Part shown: piece by piece, positions 1 to 10,752 of the stretch
How positions within the stretch are numbered: position 1 is the first letter of the stretch
How the letters are laid out: each line of letters begins with the position of its first letter
Position numbers and translations under genes: made by a program
Notes under the pieces: generated by a model
Databases searched by the model: none
What the model was told of the DNA's origin: nothing
What the model saw: the letters and a program-made list of their open reading frames with translations, nothing else
From: Dryas octopetala
Taxonomy: Eukaryota; Streptophyta; Magnoliopsida; Rosales; Rosaceae
Length of the DNA stretch: 64,000 nucleotides
NCBI GenBank assembly: GCA_963921425.1
Contig: OY992836.1
Location: forward strand, 1,875,825 to 1,939,824
Direction: 5' to 3'

Positions 1-330
1 GCTGTGAAATAGTCAAAGACACTAAACCACAAGTAACAAGGGAATAAGGGATTATTCTTGGTAATGGGGTTGGGCGACCTCTATAAGGAAATAGTCAAAG
101 CTTATATGTTGTGCATGTTTGACGTTCTCACGGATCTTAATGACTTACATGGGTAACAGTTGCCTTAGCTTAGAACTAGGGAACATGTAAGTTAACTGAT
201 TAAGGAAGGCCCAAGAAGCTCTTAGTTTATGCATTAGGAGAACAATTGTGAGAAAGTAACTAGCCAAACCTTTTTAGCAGTCAAACTTTAATACATTGTG
301 TTTGAATTAATTGTCATTAGCCTTGGATGG
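1..330 (+). mobile_element. Family A LTR fragment (downstream part)
   Basis: The sequence matches the downstream half of family A LTRs seen elsewhere in the window: the stretch beginning gctgtgaaatagtcaaag is repeated at 11112, 15876, 20639 and 30663. The left side is cut by the window edge. On the right it stops inside the LTR, just after ccttggatgg, where another LTR begins. No coding content. Confidence 0.85.
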
Positions 331-2547
331 TGTTGAGTGCTCATTTTACACTACTTTATGATACTAACTCCCTAACTCAGAGTGCAAGAACTCGATATTT
401 TGTGTGTTGTTAGTTTGTTTCTGTTCTTATAGGATAAAATGAGCAAAGAAGAGAAAATGATCCGAAAGAGCCATTTTTAGACGTTTCCTAGTCAAACTAG
501 GAAAACGAGTGAAATCCTGGTCAAACCAGGAAAAGTGCAAAAATCCTAGTCAAATGAGGATTCCTAGTCACACTAGGAAACATCAAGTCCAGAACCATCA
601 TTGCAGAGCCAGAAATGAGAAATCCTGATTGAACTAGGAAACCTAACTGTACTAGGGAAAGGAATCCTAATGACACTAGGAGACCCCAGGGGCAATATGG
701 TCATTACAAGAAGTCGAAATGGATAAGGAATCCTTCATTTACAAGAAATCCTAGTTGGACTAGGAAATGTTGGTCAAAGTCAACTGTACAAAGTCAAGGT
801 TCCAGAAGCTTCTAGAAGGTGGTGGACATCCATGGAAATAAATGGAGGGTAGAAATGAATTCAAATTCAAATGGAAATGAGGGGCAAAATGGGAAGTCAA
901 AGTTAATGGTCAAGGGTCAACTATGACAAGTCAACAAGTCAAATGGGCCATGGGCCTATGCAATGCCGAAATCTGAGGGGCCATGCATGCATGCATGCGC
1001 TAGCCCAAGATGAAGCCCAATGCCCCTAGGAGGCTGGCGTGTGACACTTAAGCCCAAAGCCAAAGCCCTTGCCGCAAGCCCAATGCTTCTCCTAACCCTA
1101 GCTGCTGCCGCACCTTGTCTTTTCCTTGCCTCCCAAGGATTCCTCTCCTACTGATCTCTATAAATACATCTCTACAATTCAGAAAAAGGGTTCTCTCCTC
1201 TTTTATTTTTCAGAAGCCCAAGCTAGTCTCTTTTTTCCTTGCCGCACACCCTTGCTCTCTGTTCTCTCCTCTTTTATTTTTCTGAAGCAAACCCTAGCAG
1301 CCATCACCATCTCTCCTCTTTTCTTGCCGCAGCCACCATCATCTTCTTTGCTCCTCTTTATTTTTCTGCTACAGCCCTCCCCCTATGCACCTTTGTTTTC
1401 TTTTATTTGTGGGCTGAACCGAAGAAGGAGGAGGAAGCCTTGCCGCAGCCACGCCATCACCACCTTGCTGCCACCTTGCCGAGCACCTCAGCCACCTTGC
1501 CGTGGAGCCCAAGGCTGAGCAGCACCATCGTGCCACCACCCTTGCAGCAGCACCATCTCATGCTGCCATCTCGCCTCCACCTTGTTGCCTTGGCTTGATT
1601 TCTTTTCCCCTCTTTTGATTTTATTTGTTTTCTTTAGTTATTTAGTTTCTTCTTACTTTCATTATGGATTCAATGATTATAATGGAAGTTAGATCTTTTA
1701 TTTTCTTTTCTATGTTTTGAGTTTTTATTGCTTTGCTAAGTTGGATGATAAAACTTTAATTGTGAGTTATGCAATGGTGACACTTGTGATTTAATTTGAT
1801 GTATGTAGTAAATCCTTGATCTCTAGTAAAATTGATTCTATTTGTTTGCACCCTTTGACTAGCTACCTTTAGGTAATTGCGTCTAGATTATGTTGTGAAA
1901 TTAAATAAGCTCAAAAGGATGATAATTTCAATTGGCAGCAAGTGAGTATCCTAAGAACGTACTCATGAGAAAAGGGATCATTGGATGTTCATAGGTTACA
2001 TTAAGGTGGGTCTATGCTCCATGTGTTTACCGTTTTCACAAAACTTAATGACTCTTGCATGGTTAACATGCGCCTAAGGAATGCCTAACAAAGCTCTTAG
2101 GACACATGCAAGTTAACTGACTAGGGGAGGCCTAAGAAGCTCTTAGTTTATGCATAAGGAGAACAATAGTTAGTAGTGTCCTCAAAAAGGCCTTCAGCTG
2201 GTAAACTTTATTACATTTATGCATTATCTTGAATTGCTTGGTTGTATTTCCATCAATTGGTGGTGGATTCTGAATTCTTAGCATTGCAATTGTTTGTTTG
2301 TGTGTGTGTGTGTATGTGTATGTGGTGTGCATGAGTTTCACAATTTACAAACCCCCTGCCGTGTGTGTGTGTTTGGTGATTCTAATTGGTAAGTTGAATT
2401 GGTTTGATGTATATTTACCTATTCCTCGTGGGATCGACCTCGTACTTATACACTATGCTTACATGAGCGATTCGTATACTTGCGAGCTACAACTTGGTAT
2501 TCGTTTCTAAATTTCAAGCAAAAAAAGTTGTACAAAAAGGAGCAACA
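331..2547 (+). mobile_element. Family A LTR (2217 bp), no TSD
   Basis: A complete LTR beginning TGTTGAGTGC and ending GGAGCAACA. It has the U3 palindrome cluster, a heat-shock element at 800-817, a CATGCATG run at 981-998, a TATA-like TATAAATA at 1159-1166 followed by a CT-rich leader, and the conserved downstream block with ggatcgacctcgt. The left flank is gatgg, from another LTR; the right flank is tgtta, from the satellite, so there is no target-site duplication. Its start resembles the LTR at 22069 and its end the LTR at 24715. I infer a solo LTR formed by recombination between two different insertions. The short ORFs at 1126-1598 are frames through the CT-rich leader. Confidence 0.85.
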
Positions 2548-4676
2548 TGTTAGGATTAACGTTCTATACCTATTGAACCACATTTGGTGCTAAGATCGCA
2601 AGAAAACGTCATTTAAGTGCATACTTGGTTCAATTTCATCCAAATTTCTCCAAAACGTTCCCAGCTGGCAAGAATTGCATGGGGAAAGACTTTCTCATGT
2701 TAGGATTACCGTTCTAGACCTATTGAACCACATTTCGTGTTAAGAACGCACGAAAAGGTCATTTCGGTGCATACTTGGTCTAATTTTCTCCAAATTGCAC
2801 CAAAACAATCCTGGTTGGCAAGAAACACATGGCGAAACACTTTTTCAGGTTAGGATTAGAATTTTAGATCGATTGAACCATATTTGGTGTTAAGAACGCA
2901 CGAAAACCTCATTTCAGAGCTTACTTGGTCCAATTTCGTCCAAATTGCTCTAAAACGTGCACATTTGGTAAGAAAGACATAGGGAAGTACTTTCTCATGT
3001 TAGGATTATCGTTCTAGACCAATTCAATTGAATTTGGAGGTAAGATCGCACAAAAACATCATTTCATTACTTGCTTGGTCGAATTTCGTCAAAATTGCTC
3101 CACAACGTGCCCATTTGGCACGGAAGGAATGGGGAAGCACTTTCTCATGTTAGGATTAACGTTCTAAACCTATTGAACCACATTTTTTGCTAAGAACGCA
3201 CGAAAACGTTATTTCGGTGCATACTTGGTTCAATTTCGTCCAAATTGGTCTAAAACATTCCCAATTGGCAAGAATGAGATGGGGAAACACTTTCTCATGT
3301 TAGGATTAGCTTTCCGGACCTATTGAACCATATTTGGTGTTAATAACGCACGAAAGCGTTATTTCTTTGCATACCTGGTCAAATTTCTTCCAAATTGCAC
3401 CAAAACGTTCCTGGTTGACAAAACAGACATGGGGAAGCACTTTCTCAAGTTAGAATTATTGTTGTACACCTATTGAACCACATTTGGTGCTAAGAACGCA
3501 CAAAAACCTCATTTTGGTGCACACTTGGTCTAATTTCGTCTCAATTGCTCGAAAACGTGCCCATTTGGTAAGAAAGACATGGGGAAATACTTTTTTTCGT
3601 TAGGATTAGCGTTTAAGACCTATTGAACCATATTTGGTGTTAAGAATGCACGAAAACGTCATTTAAGAGTTTACTTGGTCCAATTTCGTCTGAATTGCTC
3701 CAAAACGTGCCCATTTGGCAAGAAAGACTTTGGGAAGCACTTTTGCATGTTAGGATTAGAGTTCTAGACCTATTGAACTACATTTAGTGTTAATAACGCA
3801 TGAAAACGTCATTTCGGTGCTTACATGGTCCAATTTCGTCCTAATTTCACCAAAACGATCCCAGTTGGCAAGAAAGACGTGGGGAAGCACTTTTGCATCT
3901 TAAGAATAGCATTCTAGACCTATTGAATCATATTTGAGGCTAAGAACGCACAAAAACGTCATTTCAATGCATACTTGGGCCAATTTCGTACAAATTGCAC
4001 CAAAACGTTCCTGGTTGGCAAGAAAGACTTGGAGAAGCACTTTCTCATGTTAAGATTAGCGTTCTAGACCTATTGAACCATATTTGGTGTTAAGAACGCT
4101 CGAAACGTGATTTTGGTACATACTTGATCCAATTTCGTCCAAATTGATCTAAAACGTGCCTATTTGGCAAAAAAGACATGGGGGAATCACTTTCTCATGT
4201 GAGGATTAGCGTTCTAGACCTAGTGAACTACATTTGGAGATAAGAACGCACGAAAACGTCATTTCGGTGCTCGCTTGGTCCAATTTCGTCCAACTTACTC
4301 TAAAATGTGCCCATTTCGCAAGAAAGATATGGGAAAACACTTGCTCCTGTTAGGATTATCGTTTTAGACCTATTGAACCACATTCTGTACTAAGAACACA
4401 CGCAAACTTCATTTTGGTGCACACTTAGTCCAATTTCCTCCAAATTGCATCTAAACGTTCCTGGTTGGCAAGAAAAAGTTTGGGAAGCAGTTTTTAATAT
4501 TAGGATTAGCGTCATTTTGGTGCATACTTGGTTCAGTATCGTCCAAATTTCTCCAAAACAGTCCTAGATCGCAAGAATGACATGGGCAAGCACTTTCTCA
4601 TCTTAGGATTTGCATTCTAGACCTATTGAACTATATTTGCTGTTAAGAACGCACAAAAACGTAATTTCAGGGCATA
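2548..4676 (+). repeat. 150-bp tandem satellite, first block
   Basis: About 14 monomers in head-to-tail order. The landmark gttaggatta recurs near 2549, 2699, 2849, 2999 and so on to 4500, a period of 150 bp with little length variation. Each monomer has gttctagacctattgaacc, then taagaacgcacgaaaacgtc, then cccatttggcaagaaagacatggg. The monomer starting near 4500 has an internal deletion (it jumps from ttaggattagcg to tcattttgg). The block is interrupted at 4676 by a solo LTR and continues at 7158. Confidence 0.95.
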
Positions 4677-7157
4677 TGTTGAATGTTTTCTTAGAACAAA
4701 ATAAACATCTATTTCATTCCAAGTATACTCGCAAGTGCACGAATCGCATTAGTAGCAAAGCGTACAAGCACAAGGTCGATCCCACAGGGAATGGTTAATA
4801 CACAACAAATCAATTCAATTAATCAATAGAAGAACTAAATGGGGGGTTTTGGAAGATGGAAACACACGCACACATCACCACACACACACACCCTTTATTC
4901 TATCTTGCAATGTTAAGTTTTCAGTTTCAAATCAGATAAGCATGCAATAACCATCCAAGGCTAATGACAGTTAATTTGAACACAACATATTAAAGTTTGA
5001 CTGCTAAAAAGGTTTGGCTAGTTACTTTCTCGCAATTGTTCTCCTAATGCATAAACTAAGAGCTTCTTGGGCCTTCCTTAGCCAGTTAACCTACATGTTC
5101 CCTAGTTCAAGCTAAGGCAGCTGTTACCCATGCAGGAGTCATTAGGATTTGTGAGAACGTCAAACATGCACAACATATAAGCTTTGACTATTTCCTTATA
5201 GAGGTCGCCCAACCCCACTACCAAGAATAATCCCTTATTCCCTTGTTACTTGTGGTTTAGTGTCTTTGACTATTTCACAGCTAAACCTAACAAATAAACT
5301 AGATGCAATTACCCTAAGGTGGCCAGTCAAAGGGTGCAAACAACTAGTGACGGGTTCTAATAGATAGTGGAAATTTAATACGTGCAAACATCAAACTAAC
5401 AGACCAAGAGACGGATAAACGATTTGTTAAAGCATGCAAATCCAATAATCAACCTACAAATAACATGCAAGATAGAATAAATAAACTTACATAATTAAAA
5501 TAGAAAAGGAAATCAGAATAATATAAATAAATTCCCAATCCATGTTGGAAAGCAAACTAATTAAACAAAAAAATTAAAAACTAGAATTCCAAAAGAAAAA
5601 CAAAGAGAACATCCTTAGAGAATGGCAGCGGCGACGGCACAAGCTGGCAGCGGCGACGGCACAAGGTGGCAGCAGCGGCGGTACAAGGTGGCAGCGGCGG
5701 CGGCACAAGGTGGCAGCGGCGGCACAAGGTGGCAACGGCGGCACAAGGTGGCACCGGCTCGACTCCTTCCTCCTCCTTCGGTTCAGCAGAAAAATAAAGA
5801 AAGAGAGATGATGGTGGCTGCGACAAGGGAAGGGAAATAATGGGGGCTGCTAGGGTTCCTAGGCTGCGTGAGAAAAGAAAAAGAGAGAAAGGAGGCTAGG
5901 GTATTGGCGGCTACAAGAGAAAGAGAGAGAGAACAGCTAGGGTTTCAGAAATTTCAGAGAGAAGATCCCTCTCTTTGAGCTATAAAGATATATTTATAGA
6001 GGAGAGTGGGGCTGAGATTTCTCTTTCTCTTCAATGTGGGATAAGTGCATTCCTTGCACACCAAGACTTATAATTTTCGGCCAAACATGGGCCTTGGGCT
6101 GATTTGGGCTCTTTTTGGGCGTAACTCCCTTTTCAGCTCGCGGAACTGCTGCGCTACCTCCACTAAAATGACCATATCTTGCGCTAGAAAACTCGGAATC
6201 GAAATCCGTAAAATTCTCTGCGAAGCTAACATCCGTATCTTTCCAACCATATATGGCATGCTACCTGATTCGTTCTGGAGAATTACAGAATTGCTGTCGA
6301 AATTGGTGCTCTATTTTCCAGGGTTTTGACTTCTTTTTCAGCTAGGATTTCTTGGGCTTTCTCTTTGTAGGCGTGATGGGCTAGGGTTTCCTTGGGCTTT
6401 GGCATGTGGGCTGCATGACTTGGGCTCTAGAGTTGGCGCATGGCTTGCATGGCATGCGCATGCATGCATGGGCTGCCACCTCACCATTCTTGTGGATTTC
6501 GACTTCACCAAGGCCCCAAGCCCAATTGACTTCATGACATGATATGGTTGACCCTTGACCATTGACTTTGACTTCCAATTTTACCCCTCTCTCCCTCTTG
6601 GATTCGAATTCATTTCTTCCCTCCATTTGATTACATGAATGTCCACCACCTTCTAGAAGCTTCTGGAACCTTGATTTGATTGAGTTGATTTTGACCAACC
6701 TTTCCTAGTCTAACTAGGATTTCTTGTAGATGAAAGATTCCTTATCCATTTTGACTTCTCGTAATGACCATATTGCCCCTGGGGTCTCCTAGTGTCATTA
6801 GGACTCCTTTCCCTAGTAGGGTTAGGTTTTCTAGTTCAACCAGGAATTCCTTTTTCAATCAGGATTTCTCATTTCTGGCTCGACAATGATGGTTCTGGAC
6901 TTGATGTTTCCTAGTGTGACTAGGAATCCTCATTTGACTAGGATTTCAGCTCTTTTCCTGGTTTGACCAAGAATTGACCCATTTTCCTAGTTTGACCAGG
7001 AAATGTCTCAAAACGGCTCCATTTGCTCATTTTTCCTATTTATGCTTCATTTGTCCTAAAAACACAAAAACAAGACAACAGACACAAAAAGATCGAGTTC
7101 TAACACTCTAGGTCAGGGAGTTAGTATCATAAAATAGCGTAAAATGAACACTCATCA
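4677..7157 (-). mobile_element. Family A solo LTR (2481 bp), TSD GCATA
   Basis: Read on the minus strand it begins TGATGAGTGTTCATTTTACG and ends TTCAACA. The flanks are gcata at 4672-4676 and gcata at 7158-7162, a perfect 5-bp TSD, and the satellite monomer continues across the insertion. It is closest to the LTRs of the 9167 chain, sharing the 300-bp module (6060-6330) and the GC-rich 19-bp minisatellite (about 5625-5755). TATA-like sequence lies at 5990-5998 on the minus strand and the heat-shock element at 6651-6668. No internal region remains, which is the usual product of recombination between an element's two LTRs. Confidence 0.95.
6651..6668 (-). promoter_or_regulatory. Perfect four-module heat-shock element
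   Basis: On the minus strand the sequence is TTCCAGAAGCTTCTAGAA, that is TTCnnGAAnnTTCnnGAA, the inverted nGAAn array bound by heat-shock factor trimers. It sits about 490 bp from the LTR start. Binding and heat induction are inferred. Confidence 0.7.
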
Positions 7158-7226
7158 GCATACTTGGTCCAATTTCGTCCAAATTGCTCCAAAACGTGCT
7201 CATTTGGCAAAAAATAGATAGTGAAC
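7158..7226 (+). repeat. Satellite remnant between two solo LTRs
   Basis: Part of one 150-bp monomer (gcatacttggtccaatttcg onward). It joins the block ending at 4676 on the left and the block starting at 8644 on the right once the two solo LTRs and their TSD copies are removed. Confidence 0.93.
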
Positions 7227-7910
7227 TGTAACGACCCGACCCAAATTTCACTAAAAATTTAAAATTTTTATTTTTATTTAATTTGACTTTACAAGGCTTT
7301 AAAGGAAATTGGTTTGTGGGACCTCGGAAAAATTTTCAAAATTACTTTGGGAATTTCTGGACTTTAATTATTTTTATAAGAGACTTATTTGAATTTCATA
7401 ATTTTATTTAGAAGCATATAAGACATTGAGACGGTGTGCAGTTCAAATTTATTTTTGATAGCCTGTTTTATGTTTTCACCAAAAAATGAATCTGACAGAA
7501 ATTAGATTATTCTTTTTAAACATTTTAAATTTTGTAATTTACAAAAGTTTCACCCAAATGTTGACTATCATATTTAATTGGTTTTCGATCTCAGTTTTGG
7601 GCTTGTTGGAAAGGTCTCGAGTCCACGAGTTCATAGACACGAAGCATGCGTAAATTGGAGTTACGGTTTAGATTTTTCGGACGTTCAAGTGAGGGGAATT
7701 TGGTAAAATTACATTTAATGGGTTTTAAATACCAAATCAGTTTTTTTGAAAAAAAAACACACATTTCTCTCTCTCCCTCTCCTGATTTCTCTCTCTCCCC
7801 GACCCTTCCCTGAGTTCTCTCTCTCTCTGGCCTCCCTCCTTCATCGTCCGGCCAGGAGGCGGCGATGCCACCGCTTCAGCCCCCTCCTTCTAGCTCTCTC
7901 TCCTCCCCCG

Positions 7911-7953
<43 letters not shown>

Positions 7954-8643
7954 ACAGTTCTCTCTCTCTCTTCCCTTTCCTCTGTGTGCGCGCGGCCTCA
8001 CCACTGGAGGCAGTGGTCCGGCCACTTTCCCGACGGCGCGAGGCCACCGGCTTGACCCCCAGGGGCCGGTCGTCTTTCCCCCGAGCCGCCCTTGACCGGT
8101 CACCTCCCCTGCGTGCAGAAATAGCTCGGAAAAGCCAAGCTCCACCGCTGGCTCCCGCCGCTGATTTCGGCGATAATTGGCCGTCGATCCAGTTTCGAAA
8201 ATTGATCCTCTAGGCAATATCAATGAGGCTCAAGACAATCCGATGAAGGATCGACGTTGATTTCCCACTGTAGTAGCGATGGTAGGGGTCGAGCCATACA
8301 CGTCTAGGCATATTTTTCCCTTCCCATTCCTCGGACCTCGTAGGCGTCATTTCCACTCAGAGTGTTTCTTTAATTTTATTGTAAAACTTGTTGTAATAGT
8401 GGCTCTGATAACTGTACTTGGACCTTCTGATTTGCTTTGTTTTATGTGTTGAGTCCGAGACTCCTTATTGGTTGTGGTAGAGGTGGTTGCTGAATATTAG
8501 AAGTGTTTTCTACAGGTTTCATAAATTTTGAGTTAGTCCATTTTCAGAGCAGGTTCTGCCGAATTTTTGGTAGGATTTTGCTTAACTTTGGATCCCACAG
8601 GACCACTCCTGGTTTCAGGGTGGAATCCGAGGCGGTCCTGTCA
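7227..8643 (+). mobile_element. Solo LTR of a second family (1417 bp), TSD TGAAC
   Basis: It begins TGTAACGACCCGACCC and ends GGCGGTCCTGTCA, flanked by tgaac at 7222-7226 and at 8644-8648. The satellite monomer is continuous across it. A TGTAACGACCCG start is common in LTRs of plant chromoviruses such as Tekay, so I assign it there tentatively. A CT-rich leader with a (CT)n run (about 7906-7950) lies mid-element. A 155-codon frame through this leader (7746-8213) is low-complexity and resembles no family, so I do not call it a gene. There is no internal region. Confidence 0.85.
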
Positions 8644-8855
8644 TGAACCTTTTTCTCATGTTAGAATTATCGTTCTAGACCTATTGAACCACATTTGAAG
8701 GTAAGAACGCACGAAAACGTCATTTCGGTGCATTCTTGGTCTAATTTCGTCCTAATTCCACCAAAACGATCGCAGTTGGCATGAAATATGTTGGGAAGCA
8801 CTTTCTCATGTTAGGATTAGCGTTCTAAAACTATTGAAGAATAGTTGGTGCTAAG
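8644..8855 (+). repeat. 150-bp satellite, continuation
   Basis: One and a half monomers (tctcatgttagaattatcg at 8653, again near 8803). It ends inside a monomer at gtgctaag, where the nested island begins. Confidence 0.93.
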
Positions 8856-9166
8856 AAGAGATTAATCAAATGGGCAACACTCAAGTTTCAGCCAAAACTT
8901 CTTTTACCAAAAAAGATTGATTACTTAAAGTAGGAAAGGTGAGTTGAGTTTGTAGATGAAAAAGTGAGTGAGATTGTGATTATTCAAAAGAAAGATTAAT
9001 CAAAGGAAGTTGCATGTGTGAGAGAAAATGAGAGAGATAGAAGAAAGCTAGCTAGGCTTTCGGTTTGCGTGTAGGAAAGAGAGAGAGAGTCATGAAATAT
9101 GAGATGTTAAAGTGATCAAGCCAATTGATCAATTGGTTGACTTTAAACAATTAATTCCACCGACTC
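8856..9166 (-). mobile_element. Truncated Tekay-like LTR, piece 1
   Basis: Unique-looking sequence that joins 21249-21596 when the 9167-21243 chain and one TSD copy are removed. On the minus strand it reads as a CT-rich leader (agagagagag at 9078-9089 on the plus strand). The assignment rests on the other two pieces, which carry the recognisable LTR end. The expected second LTR end is absent, so this edge is truncated. The left border has ctaag at 8851-8855, matching ctaag at 45129-45133 across the island. Confidence 0.55.
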
Positions 9167-9320
9167 TGATGAGTGTTCATTTTACGCTATTTTATGATAC
9201 TAACTCCCTAACCTAGAGTGTTAAAACTCGATCTTTTTGTGTCTGTTGTCTTGTTTTTGTGTTTTTAGGTCAAATGAAGCATAAATAGGAAATAGGAGCA
9301 AATGCAGCCGTTTTTGGACA

Positions 9321-9622
9321 TTTCCTGGTCAAACTAGGAAAATGGGTCAATTCCTGGTCAAACTAGGAAAAGAGCTAAAATCCTAGTCAAATGAGGATTC
9401 CTAGTCACACTAGGAAACATCAAGTCCAGAACCATCATTGTCGAGCCAGAAATGAGAAATCCTGATTGGAACAGGAATTCCTGGTTGAACTAGGAAACCT
9501 AACCCTACTATGGGAAGGAGTCCTGATGACACTAAGAGACTCCAGGGGCAATATGGTAATTACGAGAAGTCAAAATGGATAAGGAATCTTCATTTACAAG
9601 AAATCCTAGTTGGACTAGGAAA
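9321..9622. repeat. U3 cluster of CCTAGT/ACTAGG palindromes
   Basis: At least seven imperfect palindromes of about 20 bp: 9321-9341, 9350-9370, 9380-9398, 9398-9417, 9459-9478, 9478-9497 and 9601-9622. Each has the form TTCCTrGT-n-ACTAGGAA or a relaxed version. The cluster lies in the first 500 bp of the LTR, upstream of the TATA box, and recurs in the other family A LTRs. Function is not known to me; dimeric transcription-factor sites or small hairpins are possible. Confidence 0.75.
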
Positions 9623-9654
9623 GGTTGGTGAAAGTCAACTCAATCAAGTCAAGG

Positions 9655-9672
9655 TTCCAGAAGCTTCTAGAA
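9655..9672 (+). promoter_or_regulatory. Perfect four-module heat-shock element
   Basis: TTCCAGAAGCTTCTAGAA. Identical copies lie in the other two LTRs of this chain at 14419-14436 and 19182-19199. It is roughly 700 bp upstream of the TATA box at 10375. Heat response is inferred from the motif only. Confidence 0.72.
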
Positions 9673-10374
9673 GGTGGTGGACATCCATGGAATCAGATGG
9701 AAGAAATGAATTCGAATCCAAGAAGGAGAGAGGGGTAAAATTGGAAGTCAAAGTCAATGGTCAAGGGTCAACCATATCATGTCATGAAGTCAATTGGGCT
9801 TTGGGCCTAGGTGAAGTCGAAATCCACAAGAATGGTGAGGTGGCAGCCCATGCATGCATGCGCATGCCATGCAAGCCATGCGCCAACTCTAGAGCCCAAG
9901 CCATGCAGGCCATGCATCCCTAAAGCCCATCACGCCACTTGCTTGTTGCAGCCAGCCCATGTTCTTTTAAAGGAAACCCTAGCCCATCACGCCTACAAAG
10001 AGAAAGCCCAAGGAATCCTAGCTGAAAAAGAAGTCAAAACCCTGGAAAATAGAGCACCAATTTCGACAGCAATTCTGTAATTCTCCAGAACGAATCAGGT
10101 AGCATGCCATATATGGTTGGAAAGATACGGATGTTAGCTTCGCAGGGAATTTTACGGATTTCGATTCCGAGTTTTCTAGCTCAAGATATGGTCATTTTAG
10201 TGGAGGTAGCGCAGCAGTTCCGCGAGCTGAAAAGGGAGTTACGCCCAAAAAGAGCCCAAATCAGCCCAAGGCCCATGTTTGGCCGAAAATTATAAGTCTT
10301 GGTGTGCAAGGAATGCACTTATCCCACATTGAAGAGAAAGAGAAATCTCAGCCCCACTCTCCTCTATAAATATA

Positions 10375-10385
10375 TCTTTATAGCT
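10375..10385 (+). promoter_or_regulatory. TATA box of LTR A
   Basis: TATAAATATAT, preceded by ctcct and followed within 60 bp by a CT-rich, gaaaccctag-containing leader typical of plant transcription starts. The equivalent sequence occurs in LTRs B and C. Confidence 0.65.
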
Positions 10386-10601
10386 CAAAGAGAGGGATCT
10401 CCTCTCTGAAATTTCAGAAACCCTAGCTGTTCTCTCTCTCTATCTTGTAGCCGCCAATACCCTAGCCTCCTTTCTCTCTCTTTCTTTTCTCACGCAGCCT
10501 AGGAACCCTAGCAGCCCCCATTATTTCTCTTCCCTTGCCGTAGCCACCATCATCTCTCCCTCTTTATTTTTCTGCTGAACCGAAGGAGGAGGAAGGTGTC
10601 G

Positions 10602-10752
10602 GGCCGCTGCCACCTTGTGCCGCTGCTGCCACCTTGTGCCGCCGCTGCCACCTTGTGCCGCTGCTGCCACCTTGTGCCGCTGCTGCCACCTTGTGCCGCC
10701 GCTGCCACCTTGTGCCTCCGCTGCTGCCACCTTGTGCCGCCACCGCTGCCAC
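10602..10752. repeat. 19-bp GC-rich minisatellite in the LTR leader
   Basis: About seven copies of a 19-bp unit of the form accttgtgccgcygctgcc. The unit length is not a multiple of three, so the cysteine- and proline-rich or glycine-rich ORFs across it are artefacts. Copies lie in LTR B (about 15366-15516), LTR C (about 20129-20279) and, on the other strand, in the solo LTR at about 5625-5755. Confidence 0.85.

Noticed and set aside
2548-4676. ttaggatta in each monomer as possible telomere repeat
   Set aside because: It occurs once per 150-bp monomer, not in tandem, and differs from the plant TTTAGGG unit.
7746-8213. 155-codon ORF in the 1417-bp solo LTR
   Set aside because: Leucine-, serine- and arginine-rich translation of a CT-rich leader with a (CT)n run; long frames also exist on the opposite strand; no domain and no support beyond length.
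9510-9923. 137-codon ORF repeated three times in chain 1 (also 14274, 19037)
   Set aside because: Repetition reflects the near-identical LTRs; the frame crosses the palindrome cluster and heat-shock element and is not kept in the other LTR subgroups.
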